This document shows positions 8,760 through 19,381 of a DNA stretch of 64,000 bases, in pieces. The position numbers and the translations under genes were made by a program. The stretch spans positions 62,001-126,000 of the forward strand of contig NZ_JAANZA010000003.1 of NCBI RefSeq assembly GCF_012274275.1, written 5' to 3'. The DNA comes from Cryobacterium sp. BB307. Lineage in GTDB: Bacteria > Actinomycetota > Actinomycetes > Actinomycetales > Microbacteriaceae. The notes beneath the pieces are model-generated. The model had not been told where the DNA came from. It saw only the letters and a program-made list of their open reading frames with translations, and did not search any database. Positions within the stretch are counted from its first letter, which is position 1. Every line of letters starts with the position of its first letter.

Positions 8760-11080
8760 TGCGGCTTCCCCTCCCGCCGGAACAGCTTGCTGACACTATA
8801 TCCACCGAGCGATCGCAGTGAGACGAGGGCCTTCAGCCGCTCCCATCGGGTGAGCCCGGCACCGAGCGCGTAGCGCAGCTCCTCAACCGCGCTCCACACC
8901 TGGTCCGCATCCTCGTCGCTCGGATTGCCGGGGGCGAAGACCGCACGGTCGGCCACCGACGCGAGAACCAGGGGCTGCGTGCCGCCCACCGCCTGCGCCA
9001 CCTCGAGCCGGGTCGGGGCGGCGCCAGGGCTGACGCCATGATCGATTGCCGTGTCCTCGAACTCCCGCCATCCGCCGGCGATGCGCAGTGCGGCTGTCGG
9101 CGCCTTCCGCCTGAGCCGGCGTCTGCGCCACTTCGCCGCGACGATCGTGATGAACGGAGACAGGACGATCGCGGCGACGACCAGTGAGAGCCCGAGCACG
9201 GCGAGCACACGGAGGACGATGCCGACGATCACGTTCTCCTCCGGCGGCTGCTCCTGGGTGCTCTCCGGCGGAAGCTGGGTGTCCGGCTGCTCGGGCTCGA
9301 GCACCGGCGGCTGGACCGGCGACTGCGGGCGCGCGACGACGGCAGGGTCCTCGGGGACCTCGGCGGGGATGGGTCGCTCCGGCGGCGTCGGGTCGATCGC
9401 GACCCAGCCGTAGCGGGCGGTGTTCACCTCGATCCACGCAGTGATGTCATTCCCCCGGATGATGGTGCTGCCGCCCGCGGTCGGATCGGTGGAGAAACCG
9501 ACGACGACGCGCGCCGGGAACCCGAGTTCTCGCGCCATCAGCGCTGCGGTGACCGCGTACTGTTCCTGGTCGCCGATCATCCGCTGCGAGCCGAGAAGCT
9601 CGGTGATGCGGTCGGCGCCGTGCCCCGATCGGCTCACCGGCTCATCCGGATCGATGCCGTGGCTGACGAATCCCTCGGCGCGCAGTCCGTTCAGCATCGC
9701 TGCGAGACGCTCCCCCGGACCGTTCGCGTTTCGCACCCACCTGTCCAGTGTTGCCGCGAGCTCGTCGGGGACGACCTGCACAGGCGGCTGCGGAAGCGGG
9801 TTCGGTTCCAGGCTGGTGAGCTGCTCGTCGGTCGGCTGGGTGGGGATCACCGCGGTGACCGTGTAGCTATCGCCGCCGTCCAGCGAACCGAGCACCGCCG
9901 CCGAGCCCGTGCTGTCGTTGTAGTAGAAGCTGTCGCGAAGCTGCCGTCCCCGGTCGCCCGCGAAGTCGATGCTCACGAGCTTGCCGACCGTGGGCACCCA
10001 GACATCCGAGTAGCCCTGGATCGTGAACACCGCGGTCACCTCGTCGCCGTCAACCGACGACTGGTCGACACGGAACGGCAGGCGTGTGAACGAACCGGAT
10101 GCGCTCTCGACGTCCGGGGTCCCAACCGAGTACACGATGCCGTCGTAGGTGTCGAGTGTCGCGACCCGGATGAAGGTACCTGGGGGCAAGCCGTCGACGG
10201 TGAACAGTGTGCGAGTCGCCTCCGGCTGAGTGAGCATCGCCCGGAAGCCGACGAGCGGACTCGCATAGTCACGCGGGTCGAACGGCTGCTCGATGCTCGA
10301 GCGGAGCACGATCCGCTCATGACCGGGAGGCAGCAGCGTCGCCGCCCCCACCCCGGTGCTGGCGGCGATGGCGAAGATCGCGCCCGCGCTGAGCAGGGTG
10401 CGCACGCCGACGAACGGGCCGTCTGGTCGCGTCTCGAGCGGCCCGGCTGGGTCGGTCGCCTGACGTGCGAGCAACCGCACCGCCTCCCGCCTGCGGTACC
10501 AGCGCCGCCAGATGAGCCACAGCAGCACGCTCGCGACCAGCCCGAGGGTGAGTCGGAGTGGCCATTGCGCCTCGATCGGGCCGAAGAGGCCGGCGACGAG
10601 GTAGACGGCCAGTGGCCCGATGGCGGCCAGTTCGCCGTAACGCGCGCGCAGCGCCACCGACAGGGTGATCACGACGGTGACGAGGATCAGGGCGAACGCG
10701 GGGACGAGCAGGGCCTGGAAGCTGCCAACAGGGAGGCTGATGGTGAGCAGCTGCTTCCAGCCGAGCGCCACGCCAGCGATCAGGTCGATAAGACCGTCGA
10801 CGGAGGGCAGCAGGCCGGCGATCGCCTTGCCCGGCACTGCCAGCGGGACGCCGAGCAGCAGGAACGCGCCCGCTGTGGCCAGCAGCAGCACCAGGCTTGA
10901 CGCGCGCACGCGGGCCCCGATGATCGCGATCGCGGATCCGACGAGGACCGTGACGACGGCCATGATCACGAACGGTGGGCTCCCGTAGGTCGCCCAGAAG
11001 GCGGTGATCGCCAGCGCCATGGTGAGCCACACCATCGCGGTGCTGACGATGATGAAGCCGACCCCGGGTTGCTGGTTCAT
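8756..11080 (-). CDS. Transglutaminase-like membrane protein lacking catalytic Cys and His
   Basis: A 774-residue protein with a block of about seven transmembrane helices in the first 230 residues, an outer domain, a transglutaminase-like core around residues 490-570, and one more helix near 625-650 before a cytoplasmic tail. This matches the TgpA-like family. The catalytic triad appears lost: where the family has G-x-C-E-x-Y-A this protein has DQEQYA (Gln505), and where it has HAW it has TAW (Thr547); only Asp563 in DPT remains. Spacing between the three positions (42 and 16) fits the family. It therefore probably acts as a structural or binding protein. Starts overlap both neighbours by four bases. 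Confidence 0.85.
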   Translation of the reverse strand: MNQQPGVGFIIVSTAMVWLTMALAITAFWATYGSPPFVIMAVVTVLVGSAIAIIGARVRASSLVLLLATAGAFLLLGVPLAVPGKAIAGLLPSVDGLIDLIAGVALGWKQLLTISLPVGSFQALLVPAFALILVTVVITLSVALRARYGELAAIGPLAVYLVAGLFGPIEAQWPLRLTLGLVASVLLWLIWRRWYRRREAVRLLARQATDPAGPLETRPDGPFVGVRTLLSAGAIFAIAASTGVGAATLLPPGHERIVLRSSIEQPFDPRDYASPLVGFRAMLTQPEATRTLFTVDGLPPGTFIRVATLDTYDGIVYSVGTPDVESASGSFTRLPFRVDQSSVDGDEVTAVFTIQGYSDVWVPTVGKLVSIDFAGDRGRQLRDSFYYNDSTGSAAVLGSLDGGDSYTVTAVIPTQPTDEQLTSLEPNPLPQPPVQVVPDELAATLDRWVRNANGPGERLAAMLNGLRAEGFVSHGIDPDEPVSRSGHGADRITELLGSQRMIGDQEQYAVTAALMARELGFPARVVVGFSTDPTAGGSTIIRGNDITAWIEVNTARYGWVAIDPTPPERPIPAEVPEDPAVVARPQSPVQPPVLEPEQPDTQLPPESTQEQPPEENVIVGIVLRVLAVLGLSLVVAAIVLSPFITIVAAKWRRRRLRRKAPTAALRIAGGWREFEDTAIDHGVSPGAAPTRLEVAQAVGGTQPLVLASVADRAVFAPGNPSDEDADQVWSAVEELRYALGAGLTRWERLKALVSLRSLGGYSVSKLFRREGKPQ

Positions 11081-12462
11081 GCCGCCGCCGATCGGGCGAG
11101 GGCTCGAGCGAAGTCGTTCAGCGACCCGATCGTGAGCACGCTCAGGCCGGGCACGCGACGCAGGCCGGGGATCGTCTCCGGGTCGCAGACCACCGCGACG
11201 ACCTCGACGTCGACCGGGAAGCTCGCGGATGCCGCCCGCAGCGTGCCCGGTGTCGGCAGCGAGCCGCAGATCAGGAAGGCGACGGAGACGCCCGCGATGC
11301 CGTCGGCGACCACGCGCGCCACGTCCCGCACCTGCAGGGCGGTGGGAGCGAGCTCGACCGTCGCGAGATCGTCCAGCAGGCGGGGCCGTGTCAGCGTGTC
11401 CAGCTTGGCGACCGAGAACAGCTTGCGCTTGGCGAACTCTGGGGTGCGCTCTCCCACCACCACCGAGACCTGGCGCGCGTCCCGGATGGCTCGCACGCCG
11501 AGCGATCCGGTGACGCTGACCGCGAGCTCGAATTCCTCGGCGTTGGCGTAGTCCGCCTCGGCGAGGCTCAGAGCGACCACGAGGTGGCTGCGCCGTGTCT
11601 CCTCGAACTGGCGCACCATGTAGGTCCCGGTCTTCGCCGTGCTCTTCCAGTGGATGTAGCGTCGTTCGTCACCGGTGGTGTACTCGCGCAGGGCGTGGAA
11701 GGCGACATCGCTGTTGGAGAGCTGCCGGGTCGGATTCCCCTCGAGGTCGCGGATGAATCCGGTGGTCGTGCTCGGGATTCCGATTGTGCGCGGGTGCACG
11801 AACAGCTGGCTCTGCTCTGTCCACAGCAGTTCGCGCCGCACCAGGCCGATCGGATCGGCGCGGACCGTGCGCACAGGGCCGATGGAGAGCACACCGCGCT
11901 TGGCGGTGGGGATGACGAAGTCGTGCTCGAAAGTGGTCCCGCGGCTCAGTCCAGGCATGGCGAACTCTGCGAGTCCCCGCCCGACCGGAACCTCCACCGT
12001 TGTCCCGAGCAGACGCCGGCGGGTGGGGTTGCGGGCGACCACGGTCCCGACGGCCTCTTCTCCGACCACGACTCGCGGATGCTCAAGGGTCAGGTCGAAC
12101 TGGAATGGGCTGCGGCCGACGAGGTAGAGCACCGCGAACAGCAGCAGGATCACGCAGAGGTAGCCGACGACGAGCAGTTCGCTCCAGCCGAATCGGTAGC
12201 CGGCGATGAGGCTCAGCGGCAGGACCGCGAGCAGGGTCCAGCCGAGCGGTGTGATGACCCCCGCGATCCTGCTCAGCGATTCGCGCAGCAGCGCGCCGAC
12301 CGACTTGCTGAAGCGCACGATCGCGACGATGGTGTCGGCGAGCACGCCGGTGCGGTCGCCGACGATCCGGGCGCGGGTGTTGTGCAGGTCGAGCGTTGAA
12401 GCCGTGTCGAAGCGGCCGGAGACGCCTCGCGGCGACTGAGTGCGGACGATGCCGTTCTTCAC
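11077..12462 (-). CDS. DUF58 domain protein
   Basis: A 461-residue membrane protein with two hydrophobic segments around residues 73-115 and a DUF58 domain in the C-terminal half, recognised by REYTTGDERRYIHWKSTAKT. DUF58 proteins have a von Willebrand A-like fold and are nearly always encoded beside MoxR ATPases and transglutaminase-like proteins, as here. The GTG start at 12462 lies inside the stop of the MoxR gene (GTGA) and the stop overlaps the transglutaminase-like start (ATGA). The three proteins are therefore probably made in fixed ratio and act as one complex. The biochemical role is not established. Confidence 0.88.
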   Translation of the reverse strand: MKNGIVRTQSPRGVSGRFDTASTLDLHNTRARIVGDRTGVLADTIVAIVRFSKSVGALLRESLSRIAGVITPLGWTLLAVLPLSLIAGYRFGWSELLVVGYLCVILLLFAVLYLVGRSPFQFDLTLEHPRVVVGEEAVGTVVARNPTRRRLLGTTVEVPVGRGLAEFAMPGLSRGTTFEHDFVIPTAKRGVLSIGPVRTVRADPIGLVRRELLWTEQSQLFVHPRTIGIPSTTTGFIRDLEGNPTRQLSNSDVAFHALREYTTGDERRYIHWKSTAKTGTYMVRQFEETRRSHLVVALSLAEADYANAEEFELAVSVTGSLGVRAIRDARQVSVVVGERTPEFAKRKLFSVAKLDTLTRPRLLDDLATVELAPTALQVRDVARVVADGIAGVSVAFLICGSLPTPGTLRAASASFPVDVEVVAVVCDPETIPGLRRVPGLSVLTIGSLNDFARALARSAAA

Positions 12463-13430
12463 ACGGCTTGCCTCTCGGACGGTGGTGGCGTCTCGAGCAG
12501 GAGCTGGGCGACGATGCTGGAGGTCGTGACACCGTCGAACTCCGCCTCCGGATCGAGCACCAGCCGGTGCGCGAGCACCGGCTCCGCCAGCACCTTGACG
12601 TCATCCGGGATGACGTAGTGTCGACCGCTCGCGGCTGCGAGCGTCTTCGCCGTCCGCACGAGCGCGAGAGCGGCGCGCACGCTGGCACCCAGCCGCACCT
12701 CGTCCGAGTTGCGGCTCGCGTCGACGAGCCGGGAGACGTAGTCGTTGATCGACGGGTCGACATGAACCGTGCGGGCCCGAGCGGCCAGCTCGATGATCTG
12801 GGCCGCGGTGACCACGGCCGGGATCGTCGAATCGTGGGCCCGCGTCCCCGCCCCCTGGAGGATGCGCAGCGTGGACGCGTGGTCCGGATAGCCGATCGAG
12901 GCCTTCATGATGAAGCGGTCGAGTTGCGCCTCCGGCAGTCGGTACGTGCCAGCCTGCTCGATCGGGTTCTGCGTTGCGATGACCATGAACGGCATGCCGA
13001 CATGGTGGGTGACGCCGTCGACGGTGACGTGGTCCTCTTCCATCACCTCGAGCAGGGCAGCCTGCGTCTTCGGGCTCGCACGGTTGATCTCGTCGGCGAG
13101 GACGATGTTGGCGAACACCGGGCCGCGGTGGAACTCGAACTCGCCGGAGCGCTGGTCGTACACGCTCACCCCGGTGATGTCCCCCGGGAGCAGGTCGGGT
13201 GTGAACTGGATCCGGTTGGTCGAGCCGTCGATGCTCTGCGCCATCGCGCGAGCGAGGCTGGTCTTCCCTGTGCCCGGGTAGTCCTCGAGCAGCAGGTGGC
13301 CTTCGCTGAGCATCGCGGTGAACGCGAGCTTGACGATGAACGTCTTTCCGAGCAGCACCTGGTCGACGCCGGCGACGAGCCGGTTAAAGACGTCGGCGAA
13401 CTGCGTGGCCTGCTCTGGGGTCATCGTCAT
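12459..13430 (-). CDS. MoxR-family AAA+ ATPase
   Basis: A 323-residue AAA+ ATPase, thought in this family to act as a chaperone that assembles or activates a partner protein. Walker A is YPGTGKTS near residues 51-58, Walker B is LADEINRASPK near 113, sensor 1 is the ATQNP motif, and the C-terminal lid starts around residue 200. The ATG at 13430 has GAAGAGG upstream. It follows the giant FN3 protein gene by 61 bases and overlaps the DUF58 gene, its usual partner. Its ATPase activity may drive folding or insertion of the cluster's membrane components; that is inference. Confidence 0.92.
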   Translation of the reverse strand: MTMTPEQATQFADVFNRLVAGVDQVLLGKTFIVKLAFTAMLSEGHLLLEDYPGTGKTSLARAMAQSIDGSTNRIQFTPDLLPGDITGVSVYDQRSGEFEFHRGPVFANIVLADEINRASPKTQAALLEVMEEDHVTVDGVTHHVGMPFMVIATQNPIEQAGTYRLPEAQLDRFIMKASIGYPDHASTLRILQGAGTRAHDSTIPAVVTAAQIIELAARARTVHVDPSINDYVSRLVDASRNSDEVRLGASVRAALALVRTAKTLAAASGRHYVIPDDVKVLAEPVLAHRLVLDPEAEFDGVTTSSIVAQLLLETPPPSERQAV

Positions 13431-13491
13431 GCTGGTGCCTCTTCCGCGGTGCGTGTCGGTGTCGTGGTCGTGCGGGTCATTGCGAAGTCAA

Positions 13492-16400
13492 TCATGGCGA
13501 GCACACCGCCTCGGCGAAGCCCGGGTCGGTGTGCTGCGTGCCCGTTCCGAAGTCGACGACGGCCTTGACTCGCACGGAGACCTGGCTGCCGAGCAGTCCG
13601 GGCGATGGCACCGTCGGATCGTCTGAGAAGGCAGTCCACCCCCCGAGCACTGCGCCGTCGTTGAACGACCACAGGTAGCTGACGGTGGGAGTGCCGGCGT
13701 TGATGGGCGGGTTCGCCGACGCGAGCTCGCCGACGACACAACTGAGCACGCTCGCCCGCGCGTTCACCGGGGTGACGGTCTGCGGGTCGGATGCCGGTCC
13801 GCAGAAGCTGTCGGACAGGTCACGGCAGCCGCGGAAGCTGACCGTGAGCGGATGCCCGTAGACGCTGGAATCTGCGGTCGAGGTGAGCCAGCGGTCGGCC
13901 GGAACGTCGCGCCACGCGCCGCCGTTCACCTGGTACTGGAACTTCTCGGCAGACAGGCTCGCGACCGCCAGGTCGGCGCCCGCGCGCGCGTCGTACTGGC
14001 CGCCATGGGGTTCAAGCACCAGGCTCCCGCTCGCCTGGCCGGGAGGCCTCAGGCTCAGCACAGAACCGGAGGCGGTCGGGGTGCAGTAGTAGCCGTTGTC
14101 CGCGTAGACGACGTAGCGGTAGGTGCCGCCGTCGTCGGTCGAGGTGTCGACCCAGCCGCTGGCCACCGGACCACCGGATCCGGGGTTCGGTGCGCGACAC
14201 ACCGTCGGCATCGCGTCGCTCGCATTGAACCGTCCGACCGAGTAGCTCACCGACGGCGCTCCGTTTGCGGCGCTCGCTCCCCAGGTGACCCGGATGTGAC
14301 CTTGCGCGTTGACGACCGCCGCGGCGACGCCGCCGGCGGTCTGGCTCGGCGGCCCGACCGTCGTCACCGCCACAGGGGCGTTGCGCTGCCAGGCGGCGCT
14401 GCTCAGCACTTGCGCGCTGTTGCGCGCGTACACGCTGATCGAATACTGGGTGGCCGGCGCGAGCTCCCCGCCGCTGTTGCTGAACGCGAACGTCGTCGTG
14501 CCCGGTCCGACCGTCGGCGACAGATCGACGCCGGGGCCGATGATGCGGATGGTGTAGCCGACGAGCGCCGACCCCGGCGACGGGTCCGGCACCGGGTTCC
14601 AGGAGACCGAGATGGACCCGCCGGCCGGTGCGGTGTTCGTCGGGACCGCGGAGATTCCGCTTGGCGCGGCCGGCAGCACGTCCGACCAGGCGCTGCTCGG
14701 CGCGGTCGCCGGAGTCGAGCGGCCGATCGAGTTGATCGCGACCACGGAGACGGTCAACGCGTTCTCGGGTCCGTTGCCTGGCGTCGGGATGTCGCAGCCG
14801 CTCGTGATGGCGCACGCGGTCGTGCTGACCACGTCACCGGCGCGAGTGGCGATGACCTCGTAGCCGGTGATCGGCGAGTTGTTCGCTGCCCCTGGGGTCC
14901 AGGCGACGGTGAGTCGCCGGTCACCGAACGAGGTGACGGTGACGCCGGTGACCGGGTCGGGGACATCCTGAATCTGGACGCGCACGCTGCCCCACACCGC
15001 GCGGTCAATGTCCCGAGTCGCATCGAGCACCCGGTACTGGATGTTGATGTCCTGCGGAGCCGCGTCCTCAGTGACCGTCACGGACAGCCGGCGGCTGTCC
15101 GGGCTCGGCACGACCTGCACGCCGGCTGGCAGCGCGGAACCGTCGATGCCGCGCACCTCGATCACCGACATCGGGCTGCCGGGGAACGGGTTGCCCGGTT
15201 CGTCGTTGGCGAGCACGTCGACGACGGTCGTCTGCCCGCGCGCGGCGATGGCGATGTCATCCGCCGGTCGCGCGAGAGGTCTGCTGGACGCCACTACCGA
15301 GAGCTGGATGCTGCCTGCCTTGCCGACGGTCAGCTCGTCCCTGACACCGAGCACGAGGGCGGTGGATGATCCCTTGACCGCGTTCTCCGCGGCGCGGATC
15401 ACCAGCTCCTGCCCGGTGAGTGAGTAGCTGAACCCGACCGGCAACGGCGCGAGCGCCGTGTAGGTGAGCTCGTCCAAATCATCCGGATACGGGTAGGTGG
15501 TGAGCTCGAGCAGGTCGAGCACCTTCTCCTCGGCCGGTTCGAACTCGATGACGCCGCCATTGAACACGGGCGGCTGGTTCTCGCGCGGGGTGACGTTGAT
15601 CGGCAGCACGAGGGTGGCGCGGCGACCGTTCGGGTCGTTCGCGCTCGCCCCGTCGGTGACCTCGAACGAGATCGACGCCGGCCCGAAGTACTTGTCCGCG
15701 GAGGTGAACACGAGCGTGTGGTCGTCGATGACAAGTGAATCGCCGTTGGAGTGAGTCGCCTGCACGGTCGTGCGGTCCGCGAGCCGCACCGTGCCGCCGC
15801 CGATTGCGACGACGTATTCTGCCAGCGGGATGCGCAGCGTCGACTCGCTGGGAATGGTGAGCGGCCGAGCACGCCGGTTCACCTGAGGGAGGGCGTCGTC
15901 ATAGCCGGGCACCCAGATGAAGGCGTACGACACGATCGTGGGGTCGCCGGGGTGCGCAACCCCGAACGGGATGATCTGGCTCTTGTCGTGCACGCGCACC
16001 CGGATGCGCTGCCCGTCGGTCAACTCCGCCGTACTGTCGAACCCGGGCAGCAGGGAGACCCGCAGCGACGACACCGGCCCGTCGGCGAAGAAGACGCCAG
16101 CGAGCACGTTCACGTCGACCTCGTCCCGGTCGAGGACATCCGTCAGGGTGAGCACGGTGTCGGTGGCGACCGGGTAGGAGAGCGGCGCCTCCGGGTCGAC
16201 GGTCACGGTCAGGAACGCCGAACTGGTGCCGCCCAGCTCATTCTGGATCCGGTAGATGATGCCGTAGGAGCCCGGCGCTGCCGGAGCGGTGACGGTGACG
16301 ACCTCACCGTTGGTCTTGGCGACGATATCCGGCGTATTCGGCTCCACCTCGACCACCCTCAGCGGGCTTCCATCGGGATCGGAGTCGTTGCCGAGCACTT

Positions 16401-19371
16401 GCACCGTCACCGTGCTGCCGGGCCTCGTGAGCACTTCGTCGGCGGTAGCCACCGGGTTGCGCGGCCCGTCGAGCCGGGCGGTGATGCCGACGCGGACGGT
16501 GCCGGTTGCCCGTGCGCCCAGCGCGTCGACGACCGTGTAGGTGAAGGTGTCCGTGCCAGCCGAGTAGGTGCCGGCCTCATAGGTGAGCGAGTCGGAGGTG
16601 ACACCGACCACCGCGCCCTTCTGCGGATTGGTCGCCTGCCCCAGCAGCTGCACGGTGTCCCCGTCGGGGTCGATCCCGGACAGCGGGATGCTGATGGTCA
16701 CCGACTCGCCCGCGAGCACGCGTGCGATGACGGGCTGCGGCGCCGGCGGCTGGTTGGTCTCCGGCACGGCCTCCCGCACCGCGATCTGCACCTGCGCTTG
16801 AGCCGCCTGACCGTCAGGGCCGGTCACCTCATAGGTCGCGGTGAAGTTGCCCGGCTCCTGGGGTGCGAGATAGCGGAGCATGGTGCCCGCCGCGAACAGC
16901 AGACCGGCACCGTCCCCGAGGGTCGTCGCCAGTTTCGGGCTGAGGGTGAGTTCTTCGCCATCCGGATGCGAGTCGTTCGCGAGCACCGGAATGTCGATCG
17001 CCGCACCGACCCGCACCGCGGTCGCATCGGAGACGGCGACCGGCGGCTGCAGCAGCGTCGGCCTGGGGATCTCGACGACCGTGACGACGCCCTCGGCCTC
17101 GGCGAGGCCGTTGCTGACCCGGTAGTTGAAGGTGACCGGGCCGGAGTCGAATGGCGCGGTCAGCGTCACGCGCACGGCACGCTGCTCGAGGACCTCGGCC
17201 TGGATGCCCGAGCCGGACGGGATGTTGTACACCCCGGTGAGCAGCAGTACGCCACCGGCAGGGTCGATGTCGGTGCCGGCGATGTCGACCGTCTCGGTGC
17301 CGAGCGTCTGCACGAACACGGTCTTCGGCACGGTGATGGGCTTGGTGTTGGCATCCGGCGGCGCGGCGACGTCGATGCGCACGATCCCGGTCGCGGACTG
17401 GGTCCCGTCGTTGACCACGTACTCGAGGTTGAAGGTGCGGGGTTGTTCGCTCAGGAAGCGGAAGGTGCCCCGCTCGAGGTTGGGCGTGATGGTCGCTCCG
17501 GCGACGGAGGGGACGCTGCCGAGACGCACCTCGCCGGTGCCGCCGCGCACGTGCTCGAGCGGCGACACTCGGATCTCCTGCCCGGCGTAGGCGAGCACCA
17601 CGAAAGGTTCGGCGATGATCGGCACCTCGCCGGCCGGCGAGACCTCGACCGTCAGCGTGCCGAAGCCTTCGGCCGAGCCGTCGGTGACGCCGAGGGTGAC
17701 GGTGCGGCTGGGCCCGCTGCCGCCGCCCTCCGTGAACACGACGACCCCCTCCGGCTTGTAGCTGACCTGGTCGGGACCGGCGACTGCGGCAGAGGACAGG
17801 TAGATGGAGTCACCGTCGGGGTCGACCCAGTCGCCGAGCACGGGGGTGCTAACCCGGCCGCCTTCGGCGACGAGCGTGGAGGAGTTGCGCACCTGCTGCG
17901 GCGGCGAGTTCTCCCCCGAGGAACGGACCGTGACGGTGACCCTGGCTGTCGCCTCGCCGCCGCGGCCGTCGCTGATGGTGTAGTCGAAGGTGAGGACTCC
18001 GGATGCCGCCGGCGTCAGGCTCAGCTGCAGTTGCTGCCGATTGTTGATGAGGTCGATCCGGCCGATCGCCTCGTCCAGCGGGGTGACCAGCGAGATGACC
18101 AGCACGTCGCCGTTCGGGTCGTAGTCGTTGAGCAGCACCGGCAGCACCGAGCTGCGGCCCGGCCGCGCACCGAACTCGTCCGGCACCGCGACCGGCGGCT
18201 GCTGGACCTTCTCGAACTCGGTCTCGGCATCCGGATCGTCGACGACGATCTCGTCGTCGTCCTGGGCGACGGTGATCAACTGGTCCCAGTTGTCGATCAG
18301 CTCACCGGAGCGCTGCACCGCCCAGGTGGCGCCGCTCGCCGGATCGTTCAGCACGACGCGGGCGTCGTTGACGTTGAAGGTCAGCTGCGCGGCGCCGGCC
18401 GGCATGGCGTCCAGCGTGAGCAGTTCGCCGTCGCCTTCGCCGCACTTTCGCCAGGCACCGCCGTCCGACCAGGCCGCGTAGGAGCAGCCGTCGACCTCGA
18501 CCGGCGCGGCGGCGAACCCGCCGCGACCGTCGACCAGCGTGCGAGGTTCGCCGGAGGCCAGTGGCACCGACAGCAACCCTCCGCTGAAGGCGATGAGAGC
18601 TGCCGACCCAGACGCGGTCGACGACTGCAGCCTCGGCCGGTCCGCGGCGCTGAACGCGTCGGACAGGTCGAGCTCGCGGCCGTCGACGACCAGCTGGCGT
18701 GAGATCGCGTCGAACAGCAGCCAGCTGTCGCCGATCTTGGCGACCGACAGTTGGGCGTTGACCTCATCGAACGCGTGCGGGACAGTTTGCACTGTCGACA
18801 TCGAGCCGGCTGCGTCGACCAGGTAGAACTGTGCTGCTGCCTGCGAGTACGCGGCGAGCTGCCCTTGCTCATCGACGCTGTAGACGGCGCCACCGCCCAG
18901 GTTCAGTGTGGCCTCCGATTCGAGGTCGAAGGTGCCGAGGTCCGCGACCGGCATAATCCACACGCGCCCGTCCCCGTCGGTCAGCACCGCGTTCTCTCCA
19001 GCGAGGAAGACCCTCGGCGCGAGCGTCGGCGTCGGCACGCCGTCGATCACCGTCGACGTCGCGGGGTCGATGATGTCGATCCGCGCGTTGCCACGGTCGA
19101 GCATGAGCACGTCCGCGCCGTGCTGCACTACCTCGAGCTCCGCGCCATCCGCCTCGACGATCGAGTTGAATTCGAGCACCTGGGTGTTGGCTCGCCCGAT
19201 GACCTGACGCTCACCGTTGGCGACCCACACCGAAGCGTCGTTGAGGTTCACCTTCTGCGCCTCGTACCCGCCGGAGACCACGGCGACCGTCGCGACCAGG
19301 GCCGCGATGACGCCGCAGCTGGTCACCGTCGCGGCGAGCGATCGGTGGTCCTTCAGCCAGCGCTTCAGCAT
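13492..19371 (-). CDS. Giant FN3 / Ig-like repeat surface protein (1959 aa)
   Basis: A very large protein anchored by one N-terminal transmembrane segment (about residues 12-35), with everything else outside the cell. Residues about 40-380 are rich in short beta-strand repeats and look propeller-like. From about 394 to 1465 there are roughly ten Ig/cadherin-like repeats, many with an N-D-x-D-P-D/N-G calcium-type signature (LLNDYDPNGD, VLANDSHPDGE, VLGNDSDPDGS). From about 1467 to 1840 there are three or four fibronectin type III domains (TVAWTPGAANNSPITGYEVI). Four Cys occur near the end. No LPxTG motif or C-terminal helix is seen. It corresponds to the FN3 component of PFNA-type clusters and probably works in adhesion or cell-surface sensing. 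Confidence 0.85.
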   Translation of the reverse strand: MLKRWLKDHRSLAATVTSCGVIAALVATVAVVSGGYEAQKVNLNDASVWVANGERQVIGRANTQVLEFNSIVEADGAELEVVQHGADVLMLDRGNARIDIIDPATSTVIDGVPTPTLAPRVFLAGENAVLTDGDGRVWIMPVADLGTFDLESEATLNLGGGAVYSVDEQGQLAAYSQAAAQFYLVDAAGSMSTVQTVPHAFDEVNAQLSVAKIGDSWLLFDAISRQLVVDGRELDLSDAFSAADRPRLQSSTASGSAALIAFSGGLLSVPLASGEPRTLVDGRGGFAAAPVEVDGCSYAAWSDGGAWRKCGEGDGELLTLDAMPAGAAQLTFNVNDARVVLNDPASGATWAVQRSGELIDNWDQLITVAQDDDEIVVDDPDAETEFEKVQQPPVAVPDEFGARPGRSSVLPVLLNDYDPNGDVLVISLVTPLDEAIGRIDLINNRQQLQLSLTPAASGVLTFDYTISDGRGGEATARVTVTVRSSGENSPPQQVRNSSTLVAEGGRVSTPVLGDWVDPDGDSIYLSSAAVAGPDQVSYKPEGVVVFTEGGGSGPSRTVTLGVTDGSAEGFGTLTVEVSPAGEVPIIAEPFVVLAYAGQEIRVSPLEHVRGGTGEVRLGSVPSVAGATITPNLERGTFRFLSEQPRTFNLEYVVNDGTQSATGIVRIDVAAPPDANTKPITVPKTVFVQTLGTETVDIAGTDIDPAGGVLLLTGVYNIPSGSGIQAEVLEQRAVRVTLTAPFDSGPVTFNYRVSNGLAEAEGVVTVVEIPRPTLLQPPVAVSDATAVRVGAAIDIPVLANDSHPDGEELTLSPKLATTLGDGAGLLFAAGTMLRYLAPQEPGNFTATYEVTGPDGQAAQAQVQIAVREAVPETNQPPAPQPVIARVLAGESVTISIPLSGIDPDGDTVQLLGQATNPQKGAVVGVTSDSLTYEAGTYSAGTDTFTYTVVDALGARATGTVRVGITARLDGPRNPVATADEVLTRPGSTVTVQVLGNDSDPDGSPLRVVEVEPNTPDIVAKTNGEVVTVTAPAAPGSYGIIYRIQNELGGTSSAFLTVTVDPEAPLSYPVATDTVLTLTDVLDRDEVDVNVLAGVFFADGPVSSLRVSLLPGFDSTAELTDGQRIRVRVHDKSQIIPFGVAHPGDPTIVSYAFIWVPGYDDALPQVNRRARPLTIPSESTLRIPLAEYVVAIGGGTVRLADRTTVQATHSNGDSLVIDDHTLVFTSADKYFGPASISFEVTDGASANDPNGRRATLVLPINVTPRENQPPVFNGGVIEFEPAEEKVLDLLELTTYPYPDDLDELTYTALAPLPVGFSYSLTGQELVIRAAENAVKGSSTALVLGVRDELTVGKAGSIQLSVVASSRPLARPADDIAIAARGQTTVVDVLANDEPGNPFPGSPMSVIEVRGIDGSALPAGVQVVPSPDSRRLSVTVTEDAAPQDINIQYRVLDATRDIDRAVWGSVRVQIQDVPDPVTGVTVTSFGDRRLTVAWTPGAANNSPITGYEVIATRAGDVVSTTACAITSGCDIPTPGNGPENALTVSVVAINSIGRSTPATAPSSAWSDVLPAAPSGISAVPTNTAPAGGSISVSWNPVPDPSPGSALVGYTIRIIGPGVDLSPTVGPGTTTFAFSNSGGELAPATQYSISVYARNSAQVLSSAAWQRNAPVAVTTVGPPSQTAGGVAAAVVNAQGHIRVTWGASAANGAPSVSYSVGRFNASDAMPTVCRAPNPGSGGPVASGWVDTSTDDGGTYRYVVYADNGYYCTPTASGSVLSLRPPGQASGSLVLEPHGGQYDARAGADLAVASLSAEKFQYQVNGGAWRDVPADRWLTSTADSSVYGHPLTVSFRGCRDLSDSFCGPASDPQTVTPVNARASVLSCVVGELASANPPINAGTPTVSYLWSFNDGAVLGGWTAFSDDPTVPSPGLLGSQVSVRVKAVVDFGTGTQHTDPGFAEAVCSP

Positions 19372-19381
19372 CGGTGGTCCG

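Noticed and set aside
15751..18702. 983-codon open frame opposite the FN3 giant protein
   Set aside because: Antisense of a well-supported gene; Arg/His/Asp-rich composition without domains, as expected for a high-GC reverse frame.
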